Source: Flavobacterium tructae (lineage in GTDB: Bacteria; Bacteroidota; Bacteroidia; Flavobacteriales; Flavobacteriaceae). From it: a stretch of DNA of 51,222 nt. A program made the translations under genes and the position numbers. The DNA is taken from NCBI RefSeq assembly GCF_002217475.1, contig NZ_MUHH01000015.1, positions 36,131-87,352 of the forward strand, given 5' to 3'. Numbering within the stretch: position 1 is the stretch's first letter; each line of letters begins with the position of its first letter. Below are positions 33,378 to 41,658 of this stretch, piece by piece. Below the pieces are notes generated by a model. That model worked only from the letters and a program-made list of their open reading frames with translations. It did not search any database and was not told where the DNA came from.

Positions 33378-34124
33378 ATGGAAAACACACCTACCTTCTT
33401 TGCTGACGGAGAAAATCCAAAAATGATCGAAGCCTATCAAAAAGCACAGGAAACCTTTAAATATTTTTGGAGAGAATTATCGTGGGAATACCGCCGAATT
33501 GTTCCGGGACTTGACGTTGCCTGCGTAAAACTAGCCTTTACTCAGGAAATTGATGGTGAAACTATCGTCGAACACATGTGGATTAACGATATCAATTTTG
33601 ACGGTGATACCATTTATGGCATCTTAGTAAATCAGCCTAACGATTTAACCAATGTCAATAATGGCGACGAAGTACAAATTCCCGTAAATCAAATAAGCGA
33701 TTGGCTATATGCGTCTCAGGGTAAAACCTACGGAGCCTTTACTATACATGCGATGCGTTCAGAAATGAGTGAAGAGGAAAGAGAAGATCATGACAATGCC
33801 TGGGGCTTAGAATTTGGAGATTACAACGATATTCTGGTTGTTTCGGATCAAAAAGAAAAACCGGAAAACCTCATAGAACACCCAATGAGCAAAAACATGA
33901 AAGAAAGCCTTATTGATTTTGTCAAAAATAATCCCGAAGAACTTAGCGCGACAGATGAGCTCGGTTATACTTTTTTACATCGCGAAACCATTGCAGGAAA
34001 TAAAACCTCTGTGGAAGTTTTACTGGAATCGGGAGCAGACACAAAAGTTAAGACCAACAATGGCAAGACCGCCCTTGACTTTGCAAAACAACTCAACTGG
34101 GAACATTTAATTCCTTTGTTGTAG
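33378..34124 (+). CDS. DUF2314 protein with C-terminal ankyrin repeats
   Basis: The 248-residue cytosolic protein has a DUF2314 domain (about 12-155), recognisable from AYQKAQETFKYFWRELSW, WEYRRIVPGLDVACVK and the EHMWINDINFDGDTIYG block. It ends in about two ankyrin repeats (about 188-245: DELGYTFLHRETIAGN, VEVLLESGADTKVKTNNGKT, ALDFA). DUF2314 is of unknown function and is often found in immunity-like or accessory settings; ankyrins bind proteins. It has its own terminators on both sides but lies directly after the SPFH cluster. A related function is possible. Confidence 0.85.
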   Translation: MENTPTFFADGENPKMIEAYQKAQETFKYFWRELSWEYRRIVPGLDVACVKLAFTQEIDGETIVEHMWINDINFDGDTIYGILVNQPNDLTNVNNGDEVQIPVNQISDWLYASQGKTYGAFTIHAMRSEMSEEEREDHDNAWGLEFGDYNDILVVSDQKEKPENLIEHPMSKNMKESLIDFVKNNPEELSATDELGYTFLHRETIAGNKTSVEVLLESGADTKVKTNNGKTALDFAKQLNWEHLIPLL

Positions 34125-34137
34125 TTTTTAGTATCTA

Positions 34138-34174
34138 AAGTCCGATTTGCTGATACAAATCGGACTTTTTTTTT
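34138..34174 (+). terminator. Terminator after the DUF2314-ankyrin gene
   Basis: A perfect 12-bp stem, AAGTCCGATTTG with CAAATCGGACTT, and about nine T. Confidence 0.92.
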
Positions 34175-34243
34175 GAAATTTCTATGAAAATAAATATTAA
34201 TTTATAGTAACCATTAAGAGACCTTTTTTTAATAATAAAGCAT

Positions 34244-34251
34244 TAATTTTG
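34244..34251 (+). promoter_or_regulatory. -7 box of the TPM-domain gene
   Basis: TAATTTTG is a perfect TAnnTTTG, 22 bases before the ATG, with T-rich sequence in the -33 region. Confidence 0.5.
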
Positions 34252-34273
34252 CGGCACCCAAAACAAATCTGCC

Positions 34274-34765
34274 ATGAAAAAAATAGTGCTCGTAGTAACA
34301 TTCGCTCTTCTTTTACCTGCAATGGTTATTGCGCAAACCAAAACCGAAACGCCTGATGTTTTTGCAAAATCTACTAATTATGTAAATGATTTTGAAAAAA
34401 TCCTTACTTCAAGCCAAACTAAAAATCTGAGCGACTTTTTGAAAGCCGGTGAAACTAAAACTAAAACTAAAATTACTATTGTAACCCTCTCTTCAATAGC
34501 ACCATACACTAATCTTACCGATTATTCTTCAGACCTTGAACAGTATCTGGTTTCTAAACTAAAAATAGACTCCTCTATTTTAATCGTTTTAAGCAAGCAA
34601 TTGAGACAAATTCAGATTCAGGGTGTTAACAAACTGCGTCCAAAAATGAGCGATCAGGAAATTAAAGACATCGTATCAGCTTATGTACTTCCGGAACTAA
34701 AAAAAGGCGATTATTATAAAGCCTTACAGGAAGGTTCTATTCAGCTTATTAAAAAACTGGAATAA
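34274..34765 (+). CDS. Exported TPM-domain protein
   Basis: The 163-residue protein has a signal peptide (1-20, ending VIAQ). A single TPM domain (about 37-160) follows, with YVNDFEKILTSSQTKNLSDF, KTKITIVTLSSI and DSSILIVLSK. TPM domains occur in periplasmic or lumenal proteins linked to photosystem repair (TLP18.3) and to unknown bacterial membrane processes. It lacks the C-terminal membrane helix and Gly-rich tail seen in many TPM proteins, so it should be a free periplasmic protein. It is monocistronic between terminators. Proximity to the SPFH cluster may be meaningful but is not an operon link. Confidence 0.8.
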   Translation: MKKIVLVVTFALLLPAMVIAQTKTETPDVFAKSTNYVNDFEKILTSSQTKNLSDFLKAGETKTKTKITIVTLSSIAPYTNLTDYSSDLEQYLVSKLKIDSSILIVLSKQLRQIQIQGVNKLRPKMSDQEIKDIVSAYVLPELKKGDYYKALQEGSIQLIKKLE

Positions 34766-34811
34766 AAAAAGTGCTCTTTATTGATTACTGCTTTCATCAG
34801 AAAAAAATAGT

Positions 34812-34848
34812 AAATCCGACTTGTGAAACCAAGCCGGATTTTTTTTTT
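34812..34848 (+). terminator. Terminator after the TPM-domain gene
   Basis: The stem AATCCGACTTG with CAAGCCGGATT (one A.C mismatch), loop TGAAAC and about ten T. It is very similar to 29833-29865. Confidence 0.88.
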
Positions 34849-34873
34849 GTACTCGTTTCTATAAAATTATGGA

Positions 34874-34895
34874 TTGTCAATTTATAATATGACAA
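34874..34895. promoter_or_regulatory. Spaced dyad TTGTCA-N10-TGACAA upstream of the SymE-like gene
   Basis: A perfect 6-bp inverted repeat with a 10-base AT spacer lies 73 bases before the ATG. It could be an operator; chance occurrence in AT-rich DNA is also possible. Confidence 0.3.
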
Positions 34896-34967
34896 CATTC
34901 TCCATAAATCAAAAGACATTTGTATTCTACTGGATATTCATTAAAAAAACATACAGATACAAGGAAA

Positions 34968-35153
34968 ATGAAGAATTTAAGACGACTGAAAATTCATAGA
35001 AAGCATCAAGCACGGGCTTACAGAAAAACCATAACGATTCCACAAATAATACTTGAAGGCAAATGGCTTGATCGTCTTGGCATCATGGCAGGACTGATGG
35101 TAAATGTAGAACAAAGGAAAAACAAATTGATAATTACTGTTCACAAGGAATGA
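34968..35153 (+). CDS. SymE-like small protein (solitary)
   Basis: The 61-residue basic protein has an Arg/Lys/His-rich N-terminus (1-22). A SymE/AbrB-like segment follows: IPQIILEGKWLDRLGIM, then a G..V.V....KLIITV ending. SymE in E. coli is an RNA endonuclease-type toxin controlled by an antisense RNA. Here there is no protein antitoxin next door. An upstream TTG at 34920 would extend it, but the ATG at 34968 with 'aaggaaa' just before it is better. Whether this copy is toxic is unknown. Flanking gaps are about 120 bases upstream and 136 downstream. Confidence 0.75.
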   Translation: MKNLRRLKIHRKHQARAYRKTITIPQIILEGKWLDRLGIMAGLMVNVEQRKNKLIITVHKE

Positions 35154-35289
35154 TTTTGCGAATAAAACTCTTCAATCAAATACATTTCAAAGCACTATTT
35201 TCCTTCAAAAAAAGACGGTACAAACTTGGCACTTTCCAACTTTTACACGCGATTATTTTTCATAACTTTATCACTAAATAAAAAGGCTC

Positions 35290-36198
35290 ATGAAAGAAAT
35301 ATGCATTGTTGAATTTCCATCGAATCTGGGTTTAAAAGAACCTCAACCCGGAAAAGAACCGGGCGTAAAAAACTTACCTGACTGGTTATGGAAACACCAT
35401 CTTCATAAACTCATTCACCCTAAAAATAGTGTAAGACTTGATCCTCCAAAATATTCAAATAAGCGGGATCCTGAAACTCAAATTCTCAACAGCAATTCAC
35501 TAATCGATTATGCCAGAGAGCAAGCTTATCTGTTAAACAATTTACTTTCTCAGAACAAATTTCCGTTTATCTTAGGCGGAGACTGCAGTATACTTTTAGG
35601 AACTGCTATAGCTTTAAAGCAAAAAGGGAATTACGGATTGTTTTATCTCGATGGACATACCGATTTTATGAATATTTCCTTGTCCGAAACCGGAGGCGTT
35701 GGCGGAATGGCAGCCTCGATAGCTACCGGAAACGGGGCAGACAAACTAACCAATATTCTAAATCTGCGTCCTTACATCAAAGAAGAAAATCTCTGGTGTG
35801 TGGGAAACCGTGAATATGATGATGCCTATGAAAATGAAATTCGCAACTCTTCTGCTACCTACCTTAGTTTGGGTCACTTGCGAAACCAAGGTATTTTGAA
35901 AAGCGTACAATTGTTTCTTTCGGAAATAGCAAATAAAAATCTCGATGGTTTCTGGCTGCATATTGATGTTGATGTTTTAAATGACACCATAATGCCTTGC
36001 GTCGACAGCAGAACACCTGACGGACTTACTTATGCCGAATTTAATGAACTAACTTCAATGCTTTTTCAGAGTAATTTATTAACCGGGCTTGAAATTACCA
36101 TTTTAGATCCTGATCTCGATCCTACCGGACAATACACCAAAGAGTTTGTAAGTCACTTTTCGACTACTTTTAATCAACACATCCACTTAAACTCCTGA
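35290..36198 (+). CDS. Arginase/agmatinase family ureohydrolase
   Basis: The 302-residue protein has the family metal-binding blocks: ILGGDCSILLG (94-104), YLDGHTDFMN (119-128) and HIDVDVLND (224-232). It lacks the usual GGDHS histidine; Cys99 takes that place. Asp121, His123, Asp125, Asp226 and Asp228 are present. It should hydrolyse a guanidino substrate such as arginine, agmatine or formimidoylglutamate, releasing urea or a related product. With rocD at the window start, an arginine to ornithine to glutamate route is possible but not shown. The gene is monocistronic, and no hut or spe genes are adjacent. Confidence 0.85.
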   Translation: MKEICIVEFPSNLGLKEPQPGKEPGVKNLPDWLWKHHLHKLIHPKNSVRLDPPKYSNKRDPETQILNSNSLIDYAREQAYLLNNLLSQNKFPFILGGDCSILLGTAIALKQKGNYGLFYLDGHTDFMNISLSETGGVGGMAASIATGNGADKLTNILNLRPYIKEENLWCVGNREYDDAYENEIRNSSATYLSLGHLRNQGILKSVQLFLSEIANKNLDGFWLHIDVDVLNDTIMPCVDSRTPDGLTYAEFNELTSMLFQSNLLTGLEITILDPDLDPTGQYTKEFVSHFSTTFNQHIHLNS

Positions 36199-36263
36199 CC
36201 CAAACTTAAAAAAAAACGTATTTTAGCTCATTACATCGATAAAACTTAAAACCTCTTATCATC

Positions 36264-36653
36264 ATGAATACAGCCGTACAAGATTATAACAATGCACAAA
36301 GCAGCACTGATCGGGAAATCTGCAATCGGCTGGCTGCTTTAATCGACGAAAACCTTACGGATGCGGAGAATAAAATCTGGCACGCACATCCGGTTTGGTT
36401 TTTAGAGGGTAATCCTATTGTAGGCTACAGCAAACTAAAAAATGATGTTCGGTTATTGTTTTGGAGCGGTCAGTCTTTTGATGAAGAACAACTTGCCAAT
36501 GAAGGTTCTTTCAAAGCGGCAGAATTTCGCTATACCTCAACCGATCAAATTAACCCATCAGATATAAAGCGCTGGCTTCAAAAAGCAAGAGAAATTCAGT
36601 GGGACTACAAAAACATTGTCAAACGTAAGGGAGTTTTAATACGTCTGAAATAA
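36264..36653 (+). CDS. DUF1801 family protein
   Basis: The 129-residue protein has a DUF1801/YdhG-like fold pattern: IWHAHPVWFLEGNPIVGYSK, then LLFWSGQSF and a helical end RWLQKAREIQWDYKNIV. The family is small and widespread, with no settled biochemical role. Two other DUF1801 proteins in this window (42848 and 47307) have quite different sequences. It begins 65 bases after the arginase-family gene. Confidence 0.78.
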   Translation: MNTAVQDYNNAQSSTDREICNRLAALIDENLTDAENKIWHAHPVWFLEGNPIVGYSKLKNDVRLLFWSGQSFDEEQLANEGSFKAAEFRYTSTDQINPSDIKRWLQKAREIQWDYKNIVKRKGVLIRLK

Positions 36654-36718
36654 TTTAAAAAAGTATTATATTCACTCTTTAAATTAAAAAGCAATCCTAA
36701 AAACTCTTTAAATTTTAA

Positions 36719-37378
36719 ATGGAGAAAGAACAACTCATACAAATATTCATCTATTTTCATGCTCTGTTTGGCGGTATTGCACTACTTTCGGGATCTATTT
36801 CGTTAGCAACTAAAAAAGGAAAAAGCATCCATAAAAAATCCGGAAAACTCTTTTACTACACTATGCTTTTATCGGCTCTAACGGCTTTAATTATATCAAG
36901 CTTGCCTAAACATGAGAGTTCTTTTTTATTTTCAATTAGTCTGTTTAGCTCTTATTTCACTATAACAGGGTATCGGGCTTTGCAATTCAAAAACAAAAAC
37001 ATCAATTTAAAAACGGATAAAATTATCTCAGGAATAATGATCATCACGGGAATTTTAATGATTTTATACAATCCACTTATAAATCAAAAAATCAATATTG
37101 TCCTTACGGTGCTTGGTCTTGTCGGACTCCTTTTTTCAACCCGGGATTTTCTGCTATTCCAAAATAAAACTAATCTTCAAAAGGTCTGGCTGAAATTACA
37201 TTTAGGAAAAATGATTGGCGGTTATATCTCCGCCACCACTGCTTTTATTGTAGTAAACCAGTTTATTCCCAACATTTATGGATGGTTTATTCCGGGAACA
37301 ATTGGCGGATTCTATATTGTTTATTGGATCAGAAAGCTCAATAAAAAACAAAATCAGGCTAAAATAAATTTAGAATGA
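36719..37378 (+). CDS. Multi-pass membrane protein, DUF2306-like
   Basis: The 219-residue protein has about six hydrophobic segments: near 9-28, 43-61, 67-84, 102-118, 123-140 and 165-205. The start FIYFHALFGGIALLSGSI, followed by KKGKSIHKKSGKLFYYT, resembles DUF2306 membrane proteins, where a His in the first helix and in the loop are conserved. No function is known. Its stop overlaps the start of the next gene by 4 bases (ATGA), so the pair is translationally coupled. Confidence 0.7.
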   Translation: MEKEQLIQIFIYFHALFGGIALLSGSISLATKKGKSIHKKSGKLFYYTMLLSALTALIISSLPKHESSFLFSISLFSSYFTITGYRALQFKNKNINLKTDKIISGIMIITGILMILYNPLINQKINIVLTVLGLVGLLFSTRDFLLFQNKTNLQKVWLKLHLGKMIGGYISATTAFIVVNQFIPNIYGWFIPGTIGGFYIVYWIRKLNKKQNQAKINLE

Positions 37379-37806
37379 AAATAACTCCGGCCGAAAAAAC
37401 AGATTATGGCATCTTAAGAACCTTATTCCTGCAAGAAAGGCGATCTACTTTTTATTGGCTTGATCCGTCAGTATTTCAACTCAAAGATTTTGACACCTTA
37501 ACCAAAGGAGAAACAATTTTAGTAGCGCGAATTGGTGAAACTGTCGTTGGATTTATTTCGATCTGGATGAAAAGTCGTTTCATTCATCATTTGTATGTAG
37601 ATCAAGACCATCAAAGCAAAGGTATTGGAAGCGCTTTATTAAAAGCTGCCATTCAGATAACCGATTTACCAATTACACTCAAATGCCTTGAAAACAATAG
37701 TAGAGCTGTTATTTTTTATCAGCAAAAAGGTTTCTCCATCAAAGAAAGAGGTTTATCAGAACACGGCCCCTATATTTTGTTTGAACTGACAGGGAGTATA
37801 AAATAA
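37375..37806 (+). CDS. GNAT family N-acetyltransferase
   Basis: The 143-residue protein is a single GNAT domain. The acetyl-CoA-binding motif is DQDHQSKGIGSALLKAA, preceded by the strand HHLYV. NNSRAVIFYQQKGFSI fits motif B. The substrate is unknown. It overlaps the preceding membrane gene by 4 bases, so the two may act in one pathway. Confidence 0.85.
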   Translation: MKITPAEKTDYGILRTLFLQERRSTFYWLDPSVFQLKDFDTLTKGETILVARIGETVVGFISIWMKSRFIHHLYVDQDHQSKGIGSALLKAAIQITDLPITLKCLENNSRAVIFYQQKGFSIKERGLSEHGPYILFELTGSIK

Positions 37807-37845
37807 AACGTGAAAGAAAATATCAGCCGGGCATTTTTTGGACAT

Positions 37846-37884
37846 CAAAAAAAATCCGCCCTTCAAAAAGATTTGAAGAGCGGA
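37846..37884 (-). terminator. Terminator of the M14 peptidase gene
   Basis: On the minus strand a TCCGCTCTTCAAA-type stem pairs with TTTGAAGGGCGGA (one mismatch) and is followed by eight T. It may also stop the converging GNAT transcript. Confidence 0.8.
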
Positions 37885-37902
37885 AATAAAGCTTTTAGTT
37901 TC

Positions 37903-40410
37903 TTAACGAACTAAGAAAAGAGCATTGCTGAACAGTAAAACTCCATTTTCCCAAAAACCTCTGAAAAGCGGGTTATCCATCATATAAATTACGGTTCCAT
38001 CTCCTCTTTTGTCCACAGCAAAACTTACCGTTTCGTTCAGTTTTTTTCTAATATCATTACCTACAAATCCATAGCTTAAATAATCTTTTGGAATGTACGC
38101 CACATTGATGGCCTTTTTTAGCAATGAGAATGATCTTTCGTTACTTTTAAGACTGAAATACGTATTTCCTAACCCGAAAGCCATTGGATAGGTTTTGTCG
38201 AGTTTATTTTCGATGATGGCACCGGGAATCGAACCCGAAATTTCTCTTCGCTCAGAACCTTCAAAGTCCAGAAAACGTTTTTTAAGTTCGATCTCTTTCT
38301 CTTCTTTTTCTGATTTTTCTTTATCTTCTTTACTCGCAAACAAACTCAGAGCGTACCCGTCACGGTCCTGAAACAATGAAATTGCATTGGCCATGGCAAT
38401 AACTTTCCCGCCATTTTTCACCCATTCATCGATTTGCTTTTTCTGATCTTCCGCCAGGTCATAGCTACCGTCTGAAAGAATCAAAGTATTATAGTTGTAC
38501 AATTTAACTCTGTTTAAATTTGCTGTTTCTACAATACTCACCGGATAGGCAACGGTTTCGTCCAGATAAAACCATGTCGCTCCAAACTCGGTTGAAACTA
38601 CTCCTTTTCCGGACAACATTAGTATTTTTGGCGCTTTAAGTAGCGTAAAATTCTCCCCTCCGATATCTTTAGAATTAGTCGAAAATCCTGTACTGATAAA
38701 ACTAAAATCGGTTTTGACTTTGATAATATTACTGACTGTCTTTTCAAAATCTGTAATTTTTGGATTATCGGCTCTGCTGATAATTAATCCTCCCGGCTCG
38801 ACCGTAACGGTTCCGAAAACTGCTTTTTTCATGGCCGAACGAACTTTAATTCCCGCCTGATGCAGCAAAGAAACAACCTGAGCCGACGTTCTGTTATTCC
38901 ACGGAACATAAAAGGCGTAAACGGATTCCGGGATGTTTTTTTCTGCAGACTCGATTTTATTCTTTGTTTTAATCTGAACACTATTTTTAACCGCATAACC
39001 GTCAACACCATAAGCTAAAGGAAGTGCCCAGGCGGTAATGTCATACGATAAACTATCATTTAATTTCTGATTGGGTTCAAACAATACCTGTGTTAAAACT
39101 GATCTTGGCTGATCTGCTTTAATAATCAAATCATTAGGCTCAATTTTAAAACTCTCGTTCTTCTTAGTTTGATAATGAAATCCGGAGGCGCTTCCGGGCG
39201 CCTCTGCGTAACTAAATTCAACATCATTCTTTTGAAGCAGCTCCACCAGCTGTTCCAGTTTAGGATTATTTTTCAAAACATACGTATTGTAAACCCCTTT
39301 TGCTTTTTTACGGGCATTGATATGAAAATCTCTAAAACCTTTCAGCAATACTTCTTTCTGTGAAGCGGCACTTTCTACTACGGTCAAAACTGCTGCGGCA
39401 TGCTGCGTCAAACGATCTTTTATGGTAACATTAGAGCCGTTTTCCATGGTTACTTCACGTCCTGCTCCTATTCCGCCTTTTTCAAGCGTAAGACCTACGG
39501 CGCCATTATAGGTTGGATAGGTATCTCCGTAACTCGGATAAAACAAATCAAATCGTTCTCTGGTATTGTACATCCAGTTTTCCTTGTCAAACTTCTGCGA
39601 GATATTTTTACCTAAAACCGTATAAAAATCCTTCTGATATTGTTCAATAAATTCATGCAGAGGTTCTGCCGCCGGTGGGAAAAAGTAAGGAGAATTGTAA
39701 CTCATTTCATGCACATCGGTATGTACCTGTGGCATCCATTGGTTGTACAATTTAATGCGCTGCTGCGATTCAATTTGTGTCTGCCATGCCCAGTCGCGGT
39801 TCAAATCAAAAAGATAATGATTGTATCTTCCACCCGGCCAGACTTCCATATGCTCTCTGTCATACAAACCCGGATGTGTTTTTTTTCCGGAGATTTCTCT
39901 CAGCCAGTTTCCATATCGGGAATAACCATCGGGATTGATGCACGGATCCAGAATCACAATAGTATTTTTGAGCCATTGTTTTGTGGCTTCATTTGAGGGA
40001 TTCAAAAGTTCATAGGCCACAGTTAAGGCGCTCTCGGTTCCGGCAAACTCATTTCCATGAACATTAAAACTCAGCCAGACAATAATTTTATTTTCAACTC
40101 CACTCGTTTTTTTATCTGATAGTCCAATGGCGGCTAAATTATTGTTTCTGATTTGTTCCAGATTTACCAAATTTTCGGGAGTCGAAATATAATAAACATT
40201 CAGATCCCGCTGTTCGTTAGTTGAGCCGTATTTTTGTTTTTTGATCGATTGCGATTGTTCCGTCAGGTATTTAAAATACTCTTCGACCTGATGGTAATAA
40301 CTAATTTGTTTTCCGTAATTCGGAATAAACTCTGAAGGTGCTTTTAATTGTGCAAAGGCAGAAAAAGAAATGGTTAACAGCAGAACTGCTACAAAGAATA
40401 TTTTCTTCAT
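37903..40410 (-). CDS. Exported M14 zinc carboxypeptidase with C-terminal amidotransferase-like domain
   Basis: From the ATG at 40410 the product is 835 residues with a signal peptide (MKKIFFVAVLLLTI...AFAQ). The M14 domain (about 25-350) has HGNEFAGTES, giving His118 and Glu121, and a third ligand His234 in HTDVHEMSYNSPYFF. NPDGYSRYGNW and the late GLTLEKGG supply substrate and catalytic-glutamate regions. The C-terminal part (from about 590) looks like a class I glutamine-amidotransferase fold: ILMLSGKGVV, LYNYNTLILSDG and WVKNGGKVIAMANA. An upstream in-frame ATG at 40518 would bury the signal peptide. It likely removes C-terminal residues from external peptides. It is monocistronic. Confidence 0.88.
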   Translation of the reverse strand: MKKIFFVAVLLLTISFSAFAQLKAPSEFIPNYGKQISYYHQVEEYFKYLTEQSQSIKKQKYGSTNEQRDLNVYYISTPENLVNLEQIRNNNLAAIGLSDKKTSGVENKIIVWLSFNVHGNEFAGTESALTVAYELLNPSNEATKQWLKNTIVILDPCINPDGYSRYGNWLREISGKKTHPGLYDREHMEVWPGGRYNHYLFDLNRDWAWQTQIESQQRIKLYNQWMPQVHTDVHEMSYNSPYFFPPAAEPLHEFIEQYQKDFYTVLGKNISQKFDKENWMYNTRERFDLFYPSYGDTYPTYNGAVGLTLEKGGIGAGREVTMENGSNVTIKDRLTQHAAAVLTVVESAASQKEVLLKGFRDFHINARKKAKGVYNTYVLKNNPKLEQLVELLQKNDVEFSYAEAPGSASGFHYQTKKNESFKIEPNDLIIKADQPRSVLTQVLFEPNQKLNDSLSYDITAWALPLAYGVDGYAVKNSVQIKTKNKIESAEKNIPESVYAFYVPWNNRTSAQVVSLLHQAGIKVRSAMKKAVFGTVTVEPGGLIISRADNPKITDFEKTVSNIIKVKTDFSFISTGFSTNSKDIGGENFTLLKAPKILMLSGKGVVSTEFGATWFYLDETVAYPVSIVETANLNRVKLYNYNTLILSDGSYDLAEDQKKQIDEWVKNGGKVIAMANAISLFQDRDGYALSLFASKEDKEKSEKEEKEIELKKRFLDFEGSERREISGSIPGAIIENKLDKTYPMAFGLGNTYFSLKSNERSFSLLKKAINVAYIPKDYLSYGFVGNDIRKKLNETVSFAVDKRGDGTVIYMMDNPLFRGFWENGVLLFSNALFLVR

Positions 40411-40489
40411 AAATAATTTGGTTTTAGATGGTTGGTTAAAAATAACAATTAACTTCATCTCTTTTAGAAAATTAGGAGGAAAAGTTATG

Positions 40490-40570
40490 AGTTGTGAGTT
40501 ATGAAATGTAAAATGCAAGCCGAAAACTCAACAATCTAATTATCTAATTGCCTAATTGTCTGATTCGCCC
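40490..40570. repeat. 'aatctaattatctaattgcc' intergenic filler
   Basis: The segment has 'ctaattatctaattgcctaattgtctgatt' units following 'gaaatgtaaaatgcaag'. It is part of a 240-base gap between divergent genes. The same 'acattttac' wording recurs near 46766. Confidence 0.45.
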
Positions 40571-40616
40571 CTCAATTTTGTCTCTTCACACCCCTAACAC
40601 ACTGATAATTAAAACC

Positions 40617-40624
40617 TAAATTTG
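40617..40624 (+). promoter_or_regulatory. -7 box before the SRPBCC gene at 40651
   Basis: TAAATTTG is a perfect TAnnTTTG, 26 bases before the ATG. Confidence 0.45.
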
Positions 40625-40650
40625 TGTTGTAACTTTTAAACCTTTACCAA

Positions 40651-41139
40651 ATGAGTGCAACAAATTTCACCACAGTTATAATCGTAGACGAGTCTCCACA
40701 GAAAGTTTTTGATGCCGTTACGAATGTACGCGGTTGGTGGTCAGAAGAAATCGAAGGCAATAGTGCGAAACTAAACGATGAATTTGACTATCATTACGAA
40801 GATATCCATCTTTGTAAAGTAAAAATCACAGAAGTAATTCCGAATCAGAAAATAGTCTGGTTAGTGGAAAAAAATTACTTCAAGTTTACAGAAGATAAAA
40901 CGGAATGGACGGGAACTCATCCTACTTTTGAAATTTCGGAAAAAGACGGCAAAACAGAACTTCGTTTTACTCATGTGGGTTTGGTACCGGAATATGAATG
41001 TTTTGAAATTTGCAGAGGCGCCTGGACCAATTATATCGGAAATAGTTTGCTTAAACTAATTACAACCGGAAAAGGAGAACCAAACGCAACCGGAAAACCA
41101 CAAACAGAAAACGAAAAAAAACTTTCTGAAAAAGAATAA
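40651..41139 (+). CDS. SRPBCC (START/AHSA1-like) protein
   Basis: The 162-residue protein has a SRPBCC lipid/ligand-binding fold. It opens with a strand and a Pro-x-x-VFDAVT helix (VDESPQKVFDAVTNVRGWW), and GWWSEEIEG is typical of AHSA1-like proteins. The long C-terminal helix (CRGAWTNYIGNSLLKLI) lines the cavity. It ends in a charged tail. The ligand is unknown. It heads a run of small same-strand genes reaching to 47675. Confidence 0.82.
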   Translation: MSATNFTTVIIVDESPQKVFDAVTNVRGWWSEEIEGNSAKLNDEFDYHYEDIHLCKVKITEVIPNQKIVWLVEKNYFKFTEDKTEWTGTHPTFEISEKDGKTELRFTHVGLVPEYECFEICRGAWTNYIGNSLLKLITTGKGEPNATGKPQTENEKKLSEKE

Positions 41140-41210
41140 AAAACAAACCCGAAAGCATCATTTAATTACAATACCAACTATAATTTTCATACATTCGTTT
41201 TACTAAAACG

Positions 41211-41639
41211 ATGACTATGAACCCTATTTTAAGAAATACATTAGCAGTTATAACAGGTCTTTTTGTTGGAAGTATTGTCAATATGGCTATCATATTAATG
41301 AGCAGTTCTGTCATTCCGCCTCCCCATGGTGCTGATGTCACAACTATGGAAGGACTAAAAGCAACTATGCATTTGTTTGAACCCAAACATTTTCTTTTTC
41401 CCTTTCTGGCGCACGCAATAGGTACGTTTGCAGGTGCGGGAACAACTGTTTTAATTGCAATCAGTAATAAAACAAAACTAGGACTGGTTATTGGTGCTTT
41501 CTTTTTACTTGGGGGAATTGTAAATGTGTGCTCATTGCCTTCACCGGTTTGGTTTACGATCACAGACCTTTTCTTTGCCTATATACCAACTGCTTATCTG
41601 GCAATAAAATTATTTGCAAAAAAAGATTCTAAATCGTAA
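41211..41639 (+). CDS. Four-helix membrane protein of unknown function
   Basis: The 142-residue protein has about four hydrophobic segments (about 8-28, 61-84, 92-112, 117-134). The first loop contains VIPPPHGADVTTMEGLK, which looks conserved. I do not recognise a named family. A second in-frame ATG two codons later (41217) could be the true start. It precedes the racemase gene by 19 bases, so the two are probably co-transcribed. Confidence 0.65.
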   Translation: MTMNPILRNTLAVITGLFVGSIVNMAIILMSSSVIPPPHGADVTTMEGLKATMHLFEPKHFLFPFLAHAIGTFAGAGTTVLIAISNKTKLGLVIGAFFLLGGIVNVCSLPSPVWFTITDLFFAYIPTAYLAIKLFAKKDSKS

Positions 41640-41658
41640 AACTCCGCTTTATAAAATA

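Noticed and set aside
41162..41563. Minus-strand frame opposite the four-helix membrane protein
   Set aside because: It overlaps almost fully with the plus-strand gene, which has normal codon use and hydrophobic segments. The antisense translation has no recognisable motif.
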